From assembly GCA_963555705.1 (NCBI GenBank), contig OY743190.1, forward strand, positions 19,723,491 through 19,787,490: a stretch of 64,000 nt of DNA. Direction: 5' to 3'. This document shows positions 20,038-30,942 of the stretch, one piece after another (within the stretch, counting starts at the first letter, position 1; each line of letters opens with the position of its first letter). The translations under genes were made by a program, and so were the position numbers. Source of the stretch: Ligustrum vulgare (Eukaryota > Streptophyta > Magnoliopsida > Lamiales > Oleaceae). The notes under the pieces are model-generated. The model ran no database searches and had not been told where the DNA came from. It saw only the letters and a list, made by a program, of their open reading frames with translations.

Positions 20038-21416
20038 ATGTCCAATAGGCTGGATTCATCTTCTTCATCGGTTGTTGACAACAAGGGCATTGGTAGAAGG
20101 GAGCCAGCTGCTTCATCAATGAGCCACAACAAGCGACCTGAAGGTATGATAGGGTGGATAGGAATGATGTAGGTGTGAAGGAAACTTTGCACGAACATTT
20201 TGATAAGTTGATGACTAGAATGGATAGGCAGGAAGAAACTATTAATCGGTTGCGTAGGGATCAAACTCATGTGGGTCCTAGAGCTAGGAGGGGAAACAAT
20301 CGTAGGATTGGATATGGGTTTGATGAAGAGAGGGATGATAGTGGATGGGAAAGTGTAAATTCTTCAATGGCTAGTGTGGGAAGAAGGACTGAAAGAGGTG
20401 ATAGGCATGAAAGAGGTCATAGAAGGAGGCATGAGAATAGAGATGAAATGGATGGTAACCTCGAAAATTTTAAAATGACCATACCACCTTTTAGTGGGAG
20501 GAGTGACCTGGAGGCTTATTTAGATTGGGAGAAGAAAGTGGAGTTGATGTTTGAGTGTCATAATTATTCAGAGATAAAAAGGTTAAGCTTTTCGTAGTTG
20601 AGTTCGCTGACTACGCCATAAACTGGTGGGATCAATTGGTGAAGGATCGAAGGAGAAATGGTGAGAGGCTAGTGGATATATGGAGTGAGATGAAAACCAT
20701 AAAGAGAAAGAGGTTTGTCCCAAGCCACTACCACAAGGATATTTACCAAAGGTTGGGGTTTACGCAAGAATTTAGGAGTGTGGAGAAGTATCATGGAGGT
20801 AGCCATGATTAGGGCCAATGTGGTGGAGGATCGGGAAGCTACAATGGCTAGATTCTTGGGTGGGCTGAACAAAGATATTACCAACATCATTGAGTTACAA
20901 CATTATGTGGAACTAGAAGATATAATGCATATGGCAATGAAAGTGGAGAGGCAAATAAACCGAAAGGGGATAGCAAAGCATTCACCTGGATCATATCCTA
21001 CTTCTCGTCCACAAAGGGATCCTAATGACAAACATGTTCCGAAGGGAAAGGAGGAACCTACAACTGAAGGTAAAAACATTTCTGATTCCCAACCTACTAA
21101 GGATAGGAATATTAAATGTTTTAAATACTTGGATTCGGGTCATATTGCATCCCAGTGTCCAAATAAAAGAGTGATGTTTTTGCAAGATAATGGGGAAATT
21201 AGTTCGGAAGATGAGTTTAAAGGGATGCCTAAATTACAGGATATTGGAATTAGTAGTAGCGATGATGAATGGCTAACTTATGCGGTGAAAGGATCACTTG
21301 TTAATAGACGTGTCCTAACTTCTAGAGTTAAGGTGGTTGAAGTGGATGAACAAAGGGATAACCTTTTTCACACTAGGCGTTTGGTGGGAAAAAAAGGTTT
21401 ACGGGATGGTGATTGA
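20038..21416 (+). pseudogene. E1 gag (broken)
   Basis: Gag forms the virus-like particle and binds element RNA. The reading starts with ATG at 20038, shifts frame near 20150 into 20154-20597, passes through a third frame (INWWDQL, about 20600-20790) and continues at 20715-21416. Conserved blocks are LDWEKKVELMFECHNYSE, then MIRANV, then HYVELEDIMHMAMKVERQ. The zinc knuckle reads CFKYLDSGHIASQC, where the second Cys has become Tyr. At least three frameshifts make it nonfunctional. Confidence 0.85.
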
Positions 21417-21831
21417 TGGGGAAAGTTGTACTAATGTGGTTAGTATAATGTTGGTGGAATCGTTGGGATTGCCTAAGCTGAAGCATCCTAATCCCTATAA
21501 ATTGCAATGGTTAACCGAGTCGGGGGAACTTAAAGTGAACAGGAAGGTCAATATCAAATTTACCATTGGGGGTTATAGAGATGAGGTTGTGTGTGATGTG
21601 GTGCCTATGCATGTTGGGCATATTTTGTTGGGAAGGCCTTGGCAACATGATAGGAGGGTGGTGCATGATGGTTTTAAGAACCGATATTCGTTTGTGAAAA
21701 GTGGAAAGAAGATCACTCTTGTTCCTTTATCTCCTAAAGAGGTCCGAGATGATCAATTGAAAATAAAAGGTGAATTTGAGGAGAAAAATAAGAGTGTTGA
21801 GGCCATGACCTCAGAAAAGGAGAGGGTGTAA
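21337..21831 (+). pseudogene. E1 retropepsin domain
   Basis: The open frame 21337-21831 holds the CRM-type protease: VIDGESCTNVVS as the active-site loop (DGG in relatives, here DGE), followed by YKLQWL, CDVVPMHVGHILLGRPWQ and NRYSF. It overlaps the gag frame end by 80 bp, so one frameshift separates them. Where RT should follow, the element instead has a short basic tail and the LTR. Confidence 0.85.
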
Positions 21832-22237
21832 AAATTGAAAACAAGAGAGTTGAGGCCACGACCTTAGGAAAAGGAGAGTTTGAGAGTAAAAAGAAAAAAA
21901 AGAAAAGAGAGTCTACCCCCAAATTGATTTTTTTTGCACAACGCTTGATGTACAAGGACTCATGCCCTGCGCTTAACCAATCTAATAATTCCCTCCCCAA
22001 TTCTACTACATTTGTTTTGCTGGTACCTAAATCAAACTCCAAAACTAAAGTTGGGACTGAATGTAATACCAAGGAGAATCAGCCCCGAAAGCCCAAGGTT
22101 TGTACAAAGTACAAGCATGAACATCAATCTCGCAAAAGCAAGTATAGGCATGAACCAAGAGCCAACAAACCCCGGAGTTGCAAGAGGATTGAGTGAGTTG
22201 CAGATTCGAGGTCGGATCCTTTTCAAGAGAGGGGGGA
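21832..22237 (+). other. E1 basic tail and polypurine tract
   Basis: The frame 21924-22196 begins with the sequence that normally leads toward RT (LMYKDSCPALNQSNNSLP) but then turns into a Lys/Arg/Asn/Pro-rich tail. It is followed by ADSRSDPFQERGG-like sequence that in complete relatives ends pol. RT to integrase is therefore deleted. AGAGAGGGGGGA at 22226-22237 is the polypurine tract next to the 3' LTR. Confidence 0.65.
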
Positions 22238-23033
22238 TGATGTTATCCAAAGTAGGCGTCGAAAGGAGAAGTTGAGATATCGGTAATACGAAAGTGACTT
22301 ACTTGAGAAACGGAGCAAATTCCATGTTGGGGTAGAGTCGAGAAGATGAAGGGATCGAGCCGAATCAAAGGATCGAAGTTTGAAATTCAGAAGTTTATTC
22401 ACGGCTGTAAACCTAGTTGGTCACGGCCATAACTCCTTCTCTGGTGGAATTGAAGAAATCCAGCAATTTGATACTTACGGCCATGAGAGTGCTTGTTACA
22501 GCCGTAACTCATTAACAGGGAGTCACTTGTGGCCGTAAGTGACATTGTTACGGTCGTAACTTCAATTTTCCGAATTTTCACGAATTTTGATTATTTTTCG
22601 CTTTTAATTAATTATTTCCTTATTTTGAACCCTAATTGCGGCTAGGGTGTTTTTGACTATATTATGTTATATTTATCATCATTAAAAATTAGACAACTTT
22701 GATTATTGAATAGATTGAGAGTTTTTCTCTTTGAAAAGGTTGAGGATTCCCGCATGTGTTCTTCAAGAACAAATCTAAACTTATCAAATATTATGAAATA
22801 TTTGTGGCGTTCCAATCAGAAACATATCAAGGAAATTGACAAGTCCTTGTGGCTTTTCAAAAACCTCAGTTCTTCAATCCGCATCGTCGAATCTTCGTGT
22901 CGTGATCGTAGGGTCAAGGTCTTATCGTCAATTTTATTTTTCCAATCATTTGTTTCTGCTGAATTTAGATCTTTCCTATAGATTGTGTCTTAATTCATCG
23001 TTCTTCATCGCGTTTTCGAGTGGGATTGTGTCA
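22238..23033 (+). repeat. E1 3' LTR
   Basis: Starts TGATGTTATCC right after the polypurine tract and ends GTGTCA; 796 bp. It is clearly diverged from the 5' copy by substitutions and small indels, more so than the E2 LTR pair, so E1 looks older. Confidence 0.85.
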
Positions 23034-23101
23034 CTTTTTTTCAATTATAGACACGCATTCACACTATATTTCTTGCACTCCTCTAACACAGTAATCGTTG
23101 C

Positions 23102-23366
23102 TGATGAGGATCTGAGTGGCATAAGTGGCACAACGAGTAAGGATCCGTTGCATGTACCGGTGGGACCAATAACGAGGCTGATGACTAAGAAGATCAGGCA
23201 AGCAATGCAGGGGTTTATACAAGCTTGGGTGGATGAATATTCAAGTGCAAGGTCGAAGACTCCATTTTCAATGCATGACAAGTTGGAAGATGAGCCAAAA
23301 CCGTTACAACGCATTTGGATCAAAGAACAAGGAGAAAAGAGTGCAGAAGGCCTTTTACAGTCGTAA
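23102..23366 (+). pseudogene. Pol C-terminus encoded by the E2 LTR (partner 26798-27049)
   Basis: From the first bases of the LTR one frame reads DEDLSGISGTTSKDPLHV, then GPITRLMTKKIRQAMQGF, and stops at TAA 23364-23366. The GPITR...KK motif is the known C-terminal tail of CRM-type pol proteins. In the 3' LTR the same frame stops at 27047-27049. In a complete relative, pol would read through the polypurine tract into the 3' LTR, as I recall being described for CRM elements. In the 5' LTR it has no start and is a passive copy. Confidence 0.65.
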
Positions 23367-23943
23367 GTTCTGGAGTTACGGCCGTAACTTTGTTATCGCA
23401 CGGCCGTAACTATCATTTTCACGGCCGTAATGGAGTTATGCAATTTTTATTCAGAAGGTGACTTACAGCCGTAAGAACACTTGTCACGGCCGTAAGAGTT
23501 AAGACAGTTTTGGACCCGAGGGTCAATTACGGCCTTAAGAATGATATTCACGGCCGTAAAATTGCGCCGAGTTTTATGTTTGGAATTTTGCATCTAGGGT
23601 TATTTTGGACGCGATTTGGCACTATATTAGGTTTTCTTGGTCATTGTAAAACTACAACTTTTGTGATTAATGAGATTGATTGAATTAGGTGAGTTTATCC
23701 CTATTCTTCTTCGTTCTTAATTGAACCCCTTGAACTTATCAAAGGATTTGACAATCTTTGTGGCGTTCACCCCTTTATGGTTCTTCATTCCGCATCTTAA
23801 TGGGTCTTGAATTTGATACATCCTTGGTTCTTGAGTCATGAGTGTCGGGTCATATTGTTATCGTCAATTAATCTGGATTTGGAACTTTCCAAGTGTTTAT
23901 AATTTCCGCGAGATCCTGTGATTCCCCAACAAGAATCACATCA
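23102..23943 (+). repeat. E2 5' LTR
   Basis: 842 bp from TGATGAGGATC to CACATCA. It contains the pol C-terminal coding stretch at its 5' end and many ACGGCCGTAA motifs. Confidence 0.88.
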
Positions 23944-23945
23944 TT

Positions 23946-23957
23946 TGGTATCAGAGC
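23946..23957 (+). promoter_or_regulatory. E2 primer-binding site
   Basis: TGGTATCAGAGC two bases after the LTR, complementary to initiator tRNA-Met. Confidence 0.85.
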
Positions 23958-24574
23958 TTGGCTCTAAATCCAGGTTTTGGTATAATTCTTGTTTTATTTC
24001 ATTTTTTTCTTCATTAGATTTCATTGTTCTTGAGCCATCATTGAATCGATAATAGATTCTTGGGTTTCTTGAAATACTTCACAATTTCAAGATTGGTCGT
24101 AGTTTCAATTTTGTTATTATTGATTGTTCTTGATTAGTCAAAAAAAAAAGTACGAAATTCAGATAAAAAAAAAAAGTGATTATTATTGAAGAACACGATC
24201 AAGAACACAATTCCATATTCAAGAAGACCTTTCTTTATACCTTTTATTTTTCCCACATTCTTAGTAATTTTCGTCATCCATCACTACTTTAAAAAATTCT
24301 TTCAATTCCAGTTACATCAATTTTCTTGAGTCCAATATTCCATCAAATCTTCTTTTCATCTGTTTGTGTCTTGCACCTTGGGTTAATTCCACAAGGACCA
24401 AGTCCGTGACTAGTTTGGTGGGTTCTTTGAGAACTTGAGAAAAGGGATAGAGAGGAAAAAGGCAGAGTGGTGAGATCAATAGAGGGAAAAAGCCAAATAG
24501 AGTGAAAACATGAGTGCTAAACACGTGAGGATATATTTTCTTGAAAATTATTTCTTTTCTTTTGATCACTAACC

Positions 24575-26520
24575 ATGTCACAGAAGGACGCATCATCGAC
24601 AGGGGAGGATAACCAACAGTTCCACTTCCTTGCAATGCTGGAAAAACGATTCAGAGGTGGGATGCGAAGTTGGGGGAGATTAAAAACTCCGTGGACACGC
24701 ATAGTGCAGCAATTGCCCAACTACGAAGAGAGCAACCGCATACGGATCCTAATATCCGGAGGCCGCAAAGGTATGAAAATAATCCTAGGAATGGAGTTTG
24801 GGATGATGATGATGTTGAGATAGGAGATAGTGTTGACGATGATAGTGAAAGTTTATCAGTGGCTAGCTTGGGTAGGAGAAGAGGTCGTGGTGGTCGGCGT
24901 GGAAGAGGGAATAGGTGTGAAAATAGGGATGATGATGGGATGGATAGAAGCTTAGGAAACATTAAAATGACCATACCAGCTTTCCAAGGGAAAAGTGATC
25001 GGGAGGTGTACTTTGAGTGGGAGAAGAAGGTAGAACTGATTTTTGAGTGCCATAACTACTCAGAGGGGAAAAAGGTGAAGTTGGCGGTTATAGAATTCAC
25101 AGACTATGCACTTGTGTGGTGGGATCAATTAGTGACAAGTAGGAGGAGGAACCGTGAACGACCTATTGAGAACTGGAACGAGTTGAAGGGTTTGATGAGA
25201 AAAAGGTTTGTGCCCAACCATTACTATAGGGACTTGTACCAGAAACTCCAAACTTTGTCTCAGGTTTCGAAGATTGTAGAAGAATACCATAAGGAGATGG
25301 AGATCGCTATGATTCGAGCAAATATTGAGGAGGATCCGGAGGCCACAATGGCCAGGTTTTTGAGTGGTTTGAACAGAGACATTGCAAATGTTATAGAACT
25401 GCAACATTATGTTGAGCTGGAGGAGATGTTGCACATGGCGATGAAGGTGGAAAGGCAACTGAAAAGGAAAGGGACAACAAAATACTCTTCGGGATCTACT
25501 CCTTGGAAACCTACGTGGAGTGGAAATAACAAAAATGAAGGAGCTGCTCCAAAGGGAAAACCAGAACCATCGAAGGCTCGAGAGGAATCTACCAATAAAG
25601 GTAACCCCGCTTCTAACTCTCAACCTCCTAGAAGTAGGGACATCAAGTGTTTTAGGTGTATGGGAATCGGACACATTGCATCACAATGCCCGAACAAAAA
25701 AATAATGCTTGTGCGAAATGAGGTGGTTGTATCGGAGGATGAGGTTGAGGATGATGATGAGTTTAAGGATATGCCTGCCTTAGAAGAAGCTAGTGATTGT
25801 GACGATGGAGATTATGCTGTAGCTCAGTCCCTTATTACTAGGCGTGCTCTCAGTACCCAAATCAAGGTGGAGGAGTCGGGTGAGCAAAGGGAAAACATAT
25901 TCCATACTAGATGCTTTGTTAATAATAAAGTGTGTAGTTTGATAATTGATGGGGGGAGTTGTACCAACGTGGTTAGTACCACTCTTGTTGAGAAATTGTG
26001 TTTACCCATAATCAAACACCCTAGGCCTTATAAATTACAATGGCTGAATGAGTCCGGTGAGATCAAAGTGAATAAACAGGTGTTGATCAACCTTTCTATC
26101 GGGAAGTATGAGGATGAGTTAATTTGTGATGTGGTTCCAATGCATGCTGGACACATCCTGTTGGGTCGGCCATGGCAATATGACAGGAGGGTGGTACATG
26201 ACGGGTACAAAAATAGGTACAATTTTACAAAGGATGGAAAAAGTATCAGACTTATGCCATTAACTCCGCAACAAGTTTACGAAGATCAGTTGAAATTAAA
26301 GAGCGAGGAAGAGAAGACAAAGAGAGTTGGGACCCCGATCCCTGAAAAAGGAGAGCTGAGTGTTCAAATGAGAGTTGGGACCACGATCCCAGAAAAAGGT
26401 GAGCTGAGAGAAAAACAGAGAGTTGGGGGTTCCGCCCCAGAAAAAAGAGAGGGAGTGACGAGTGCCAGAAAAGAAAGAGGAGAGAAAACCAAAGTGAACT
26501 TCCTTGCCAAAAAAGTGTGA
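24575..26520 (+). pseudogene. E2 gag-protease
   Basis: The start is the ATG at 24575. One frameshift near 24660 leads into the long frame that runs to 26520 (about 616 codons in the main part). In order: an acidic and RGRGG-rich N-terminus, the gag core (YFEWEKKVELIFECHNYSE, then LVWWDQL, MRKRFVPNHYYR), HYVELEEMLHMAMKVERQ, a CCHC-type knuckle CFRCMGIGHIASQC, an acidic linker, and the CRM-type retropepsin with IIDGGSCTNVVS and ILLGRPWQ. Three imperfect repeats of RVGT(T/P)IPEKGEL follow near the end. Apart from the one shift it is well preserved. Confidence 0.88.
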
Positions 26521-26797
26521 AATCAAAAGAGCTGTCCTTGACCACCAACCGATGGTCTTATTAATGTACAAGGAATCCTTCCTTGCAATCGATGACACTA
26601 ACTCTTCCCTCCCCCTTTTAGCTGTTTCTCTTTTACAGGAATTTGAAGATGTATTCCCAGACGACATACCTAGTGGGCTGCCACCAATTCGGGGCATCGA
26701 GCACCAGATTGATCTTGTTCCAGGTGCTGTTATTCGAAATAGGCATGCATACAGGAGCAATTCAAAAGAAACAAGGGAGCTTCAAAGGCAAGTACCG
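26504..26797 (+). pseudogene. E2 RT stub
   Basis: In another frame the sequence continues with VLLMYKESF, FEDVFPDDIP, GLPPIRGIEHQIDLVPGA and ELQRQV, the usual lead into Ty3/gypsy RT. It breaks off before any catalytic motif, where the 3' LTR begins. The frame change near 26518 is a second lesion. Confidence 0.85.
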
Positions 26798-27628
26798 GAG
26801 TGGCATAAGTGGCACAACGAGTAAGGATCCGTTGCATGTACCGGTGGGACCAATACGAGGCTGACAACTAAGAAGATCAGGCAAGCAATGCAGGGGTTTA
26901 TGCAAGCTTGGGTGGATGAATATTCAAGTGCAAGGTCGAAGACTCCATTTTCAATGCATGACAAGTTGGAAGATGAGCCAAAACCGTTACAACGCATTTG
27001 GATCAAAGAACAGGGAGAAAAGAGTGCAGAAGGCCTTTTACGGCAGTAAGTTCTGGAGTTACGGCCGTAACTTTGTTATCGCACGGCCGTAACTATCATT
27101 TTCACGGCCGTAATGGTGTTATGCAATTTTTATTCAGAAAGTGACTTACGGCCGTAAGAACACTTGTCACGGCCGTAAGAGTTAAGACAGTTTTGGACCC
27201 GAGGGTCAATTACGGCCATAAGAATGATATTCACGGCCGTAAAATTGCGCCGAGTTTTATTTTTGGAATTTTGCAGCTAGGGTTATTTTGGACGCGATTT
27301 GGCACTATATTAGGTTTTCTTGGTCATTGTAAAACTACAACTTTTATGATTAATGAGATTGATTGAATTAGGTGAGTTTATCCCTATTCTTCTTCGTTCT
27401 TGATTGAACCCCTTAAACTTATCAAAGGATTTGACAACCTTTGTGGCGTTCACCCCTTTATGGTTCTTCATTCCGCATCTTAACGGGTCTTGGATTTGAT
27501 ACATCCTTGATTCTTGAGTCGTGAGTGTCGGGTCATATTGTTATCGTCAATTAATCTGGATTTGGAACTTTCCAAGTGTTTATACAATTTCCACGAGATC
27601 CCGTGATTCCCCAACAAGAATCACATCA
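26798..27628 (+). repeat. E2 3' LTR, first bases missing
   Basis: Collinear with 23114-23943. The first 12 bases of the LTR are gone because the internal deletion ends inside it. It ends CACATCA and is followed by GTTGC. Confidence 0.88.
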
Positions 27629-28198
27629 GTTGCACTCCTTAGTCACCATCGATGACATTGATGTTTATTTTTTAAAATTTATGTATGTATAAACTTCAGC
27701 CCAATTCGTCAATTCTCAAGAGTTAACCCAAACTCAAATTTCAAATTTCATCCCTAACTCACACGGCGTCACGATAGAATGGGAGTCAGAATTTCATCGT
27801 AACCTATAACTATAAGTCTAAACAGCATTTATGTTTGATTCTCTAAGTTTCGACGAGTCAGGAAGCTTCCTTCAGGCGAGTTTCTTCTTCTTTGACTTAG
27901 AATAACATTTTTCTTTTTCTAAATTTTTGTTTTGTTAACTAAAAATTTCATTTTCTATTTAGTAATGATGTAGATGGATTCTAATGAAGAAGCGTTTATA
28001 AAAAAGTTTTAATTTGCATTTATTATTTTAAAACTCAAATAATAGTTCTAGAACAAAACTAGAACCCAGCGGTTTGATTCAGATTTGGTTCCACATCTTT
28101 AAAAAAATCAATTGGTTCCATTAGTAAACAACCATCGGTTTATGGTTTGGTTTGGTTCTTCTAGAACCAGAATCAAACCGAAACCATTTCCACCACTA

Positions 28199-28754
28199 GC
28201 AAGAACTAGAATACTAGGTTGAGACTTCCGTATAGGTTGAAAAAACTTTCCATAATCTATAAATCAATATACATATATTATATACAAATTCAGTAAACTA
28301 TAATTTAAATCCAATATTCACCAAATCATAATTCACAATTCATGCAAGGGGAATATGAGGCTCATAAGTGACCATTTGTAAAAACTTATAAGTAACAAGT
28401 TATGCAAAATTTCGCAATCACTTCAAAAACAAAATTAAAGGTCATTACCTAATCAACTTTGAGTCTGAGTTTATGAGATGAGAATCGATCAGTAAAATTC
28501 CTTGTTGCCTTTCTGGTGGCTGATAAAGTCTCAATACGACTACTAGCTACTGTAAATTCTAAGAGGAAGAAGGGAATCAAGATTAGAACTTAGAAACTAA
28601 AAAAAAAAAAATTAAAAACTATCAAACACTGAAGAGGCTATCGTTTGGAAGCCGAAGACCGAGAGAGACGAAGAAGGATGAAACTCATCGGTGCTAGCAC
28701 ATTAGCACTAGGCTACAGAGGAGGTGGCTGGATTCTAAGTTTGAAGAGACGTTA
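28199..28754. other. Intergenic stretch
   Basis: AT-rich, with an A-run near 28600. No ORF, RNA gene or repeat recognised. Confidence 0.5.
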
Positions 28755-29516
28755 TGTAACACCCCAAGTTCAAAATCTTAAACCTAGGCGTGTTAACTTT
28801 TCTTTACTTAAATGCGGAAAATAAATCATTTAAAACCCCAACATTTTCATTTTCTATTATGAAATTTTACCAAAAATTTTGGCAGAGTATCCTCTATAAA
28901 TTGGACTTAACCAACCTGTAGGGAGACAACATAACCAACAATATATATGAAATTCTCAACCCATTCAAATCCAACATTCAACATCCAACCATAATTCCAA
29001 AATTCAACTTCAACATCAATTCCCCAAACTCCTCAACCAAAATAACTTGAAGTATAAATTAATAAACTCATGAAACATGATAAAAACTAATCACAGGGAA
29101 ATACCATAACTTATTTTAACTAAGAACCGACAAACTAATTCAAAATGATTTATCAATTTAAAAGAATAACCAATAAAGACTTAAATTAAATCATTAAATC
29201 AAATTTTAAATAATTCAAGTCGGGTACTGTCTGAGCCTGCCGCCACGTGCTCTCCTCTAATCATCTAACTTTCATCACCTGAAATATGGGGGAGGGATTG
29301 GGGTGAGCTAAAGCTCAGTAAGTAAACTTTATGCATGAATGCTTTAAAAATTTCATATATGTATCCCCATTTACTTTACTTTCCAGAACATTCAAACTTT
29401 TCAAACTTTCGTTTAACATTTCAAAACTTTCACTTCATTTCCATCGTGAGCTCACTTGATGTAACTTCTAGTCAATCAGATAATAGTGGGAAATTTCTTA
29501 TTTGGAACCAGATTAA

Positions 29517-29655
29517 CATTCACATTTCCACCGCAAAGCGGTTTAACATTCACTTTCCCACCGAAAAGCGGTTTAACATTCACTTTCCCACCACAAAGCG
29601 GTTTGACAGTCCACCGTAAACGGTTGAACATTCCGTCGCAAAGCGACTTAATTCG
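29517..29655. repeat. Hairpin repeats CCGC-AAA-GCGG in the solo LTR
   Basis: Five units of about 25-33 bp, each with a small palindrome of the type ACCGCAAAGCGGT followed by 'ttaacattcac'. The last two are diverged (CCGTAAACGG and GTCGCAAAGCGAC). In the last one both arms changed together, which keeps pairing. Confidence 0.8.
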
Positions 29656-30873
29656 GGTACGCCGGTCCCCCGCCCCCCATTTCCCACTCACATCTTTCAT
29701 AAACTAGAAGTACACCCATTTTTTCTGAAAAACTTGGGATACATAATCTTTTGAACAAACTTGCACCTTGACACATTTCTTTCATTAAAAAAAAACATTT
29801 GACTTCCCAATTCCGATGCCAATGCATGCTTGATGATGCAATGACATGATAATGTGCATGCTTGAACATTCTTCATAATAACATATACTTTCATAAAGTA
29901 AATGAAATTCATCAAAGCAAGTAAGTTGCAAACAGTCATTTACACATTCCACATTTACATTTAACTTCTATGAAAATAGGGGAAGTTTACTTACTTGCAA
30001 TCCTTAGTATCTACCGTTCTGAATCTGCAAGTGGAAAAGTCTCGAATGCCCGTAACGTCAATGTACCAAAATTCCTGATTATTCACATTCGTCAATAAAT
30101 ATGACTTTGGACTCGGAACACGTTTGAAATTCTTTTTAATGCTAAACAAGTCCCAAGTCATCCTTTTTTATTTTTTTTATTTTTATATATATATATATAT
30201 ATAATAACAAAACATCCAATCGAGGTCAAAACCTCAAATTAACCTAAGTGTGACCTTAGTATATGACAAAAACACATACAACCCATATTGAAGACAAAGA
30301 ATGAATCTCAATGTACATTAGAAGGTCTTCTCATCGTTTAAACTCAAACTCAAACTCAAACTCAAACTCAAAATTTCATAACTTAACCTAATTACATAAA
30401 AACTATCCATTACAATTCTAGTTGTTCATAATCTGGAAATTAACAACTTAGCTTCGAAATTTAAACCAATTCTAAACATGAATTAACACACATGTATATC
30501 TATATATTACTACAATTTAAATTAGTAAATTTCAATTTAGACTATAATAGATGTACGAAATATACACATATATAATCCCCCCTAAATCTGAACATATAAT
30601 TATAACTCCGAATTCATGGATAAATCTAAAACCTGAAAATTTAATCAAAGAAATTAAGAAATCTGAAAACTAATATAACCATTCATATAATTTCTCCCAA
30701 ATTTAGAAATTTACCCTTCCTAACTCAAAATGAAACTAAACATTTAAATTACACTAACAATCTCATGGGTTTTAAATCTGAAAATTTACCTACAAAAACT
30801 TGAAATGTGAACTTTATACATGAGGGTAATATATATACATCAATATCTACATAAAATTCCATATATACAAATA

Positions 30874-30876
<3 letters not shown>

Positions 30877-30941
<65 letters not shown>
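30877..30941. repeat. (AT)n microsatellite
   Basis: About 65 bp of uninterrupted AT within the solo LTR. A shorter AT run lies at 30184-30203 and an AAACTC hexamer run at about 30340-30370. Confidence 0.95.

Positions 30942-30942
<1 letters not shown>

Larger units (their letters stand above)
18872..23033 (+). mobile_element. E1: CRM-type Ty3/gypsy element lacking RT and integrase
   Basis: A 4162-bp element with two LTRs, a primer site, a gag-protease region and a polypurine tract, but no reverse transcriptase, RNase H or integrase. Gag (WE..VE..F.CHNYSE, then INWWDQL) and the protease (VIDGESCTNVVS) belong to the CRM clade of chromoviruses. It must rely on a relative for enzymes. No clean target duplication was found (GTTCT left, CTTTT right), so one end may have been altered. 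It lies 68 bp from the related E2. Confidence 0.82.
23102..27628 (+). mobile_element. E2: CRM-type Ty3/gypsy element with large pol deletion
   Basis: A 4527-bp element with target duplication GTTGC on both sides (23097-23101 and 27629-27633). It has an intact-looking 5' LTR, a perfect initiator tRNA-Met primer site, gag, protease and the first about 50 residues leading into RT. A deletion then runs from the RT start to 12 bp inside the 3' LTR, removing the rest of RT, RNase H, integrase and the polypurine tract. The LTR copies are very similar, so E2 is younger than E1. Confidence 0.88.
18529..28198. mobile_element. Old hAT-like element split by two retroelements
   Basis: The left end TAGGGGTGAAC at 18529 and the right end CCACCACTA at 28198 have the hAT terminal pattern. 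Both sides carry related interior sequence (GGTTTGGTTC and TTCTAGAACCAGAATCAAAC). The presumed 8-bp duplications (GTAGGAAT at 18521-18528, GCAAGAAC at 28199-28206) match at five of eight positions. Without the retroelements at 18872-23033 and 23102-27628 it would be about 1 kb, with no transposase. Its decay fits an old insertion. Confidence 0.5.

Noticed and set aside
18867..23038. Target duplication for E1
   Set aside because: GTTCT and CTTTT agree at only three of five bases, so it was not claimed.
22836..23366. 176-residue ORF across the E1 3' LTR and E2 5' LTR as one gene
   Set aside because: Its first half is E1 LTR and spacer and only the second half, from 23102, is the pol C-terminus carried by the E2 LTR.
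25129..25674. 181-residue minus ORF opposite E2 gag
   Set aside because: It is an antisense shadow of a well-supported gag with CCHC knuckle and conserved core.
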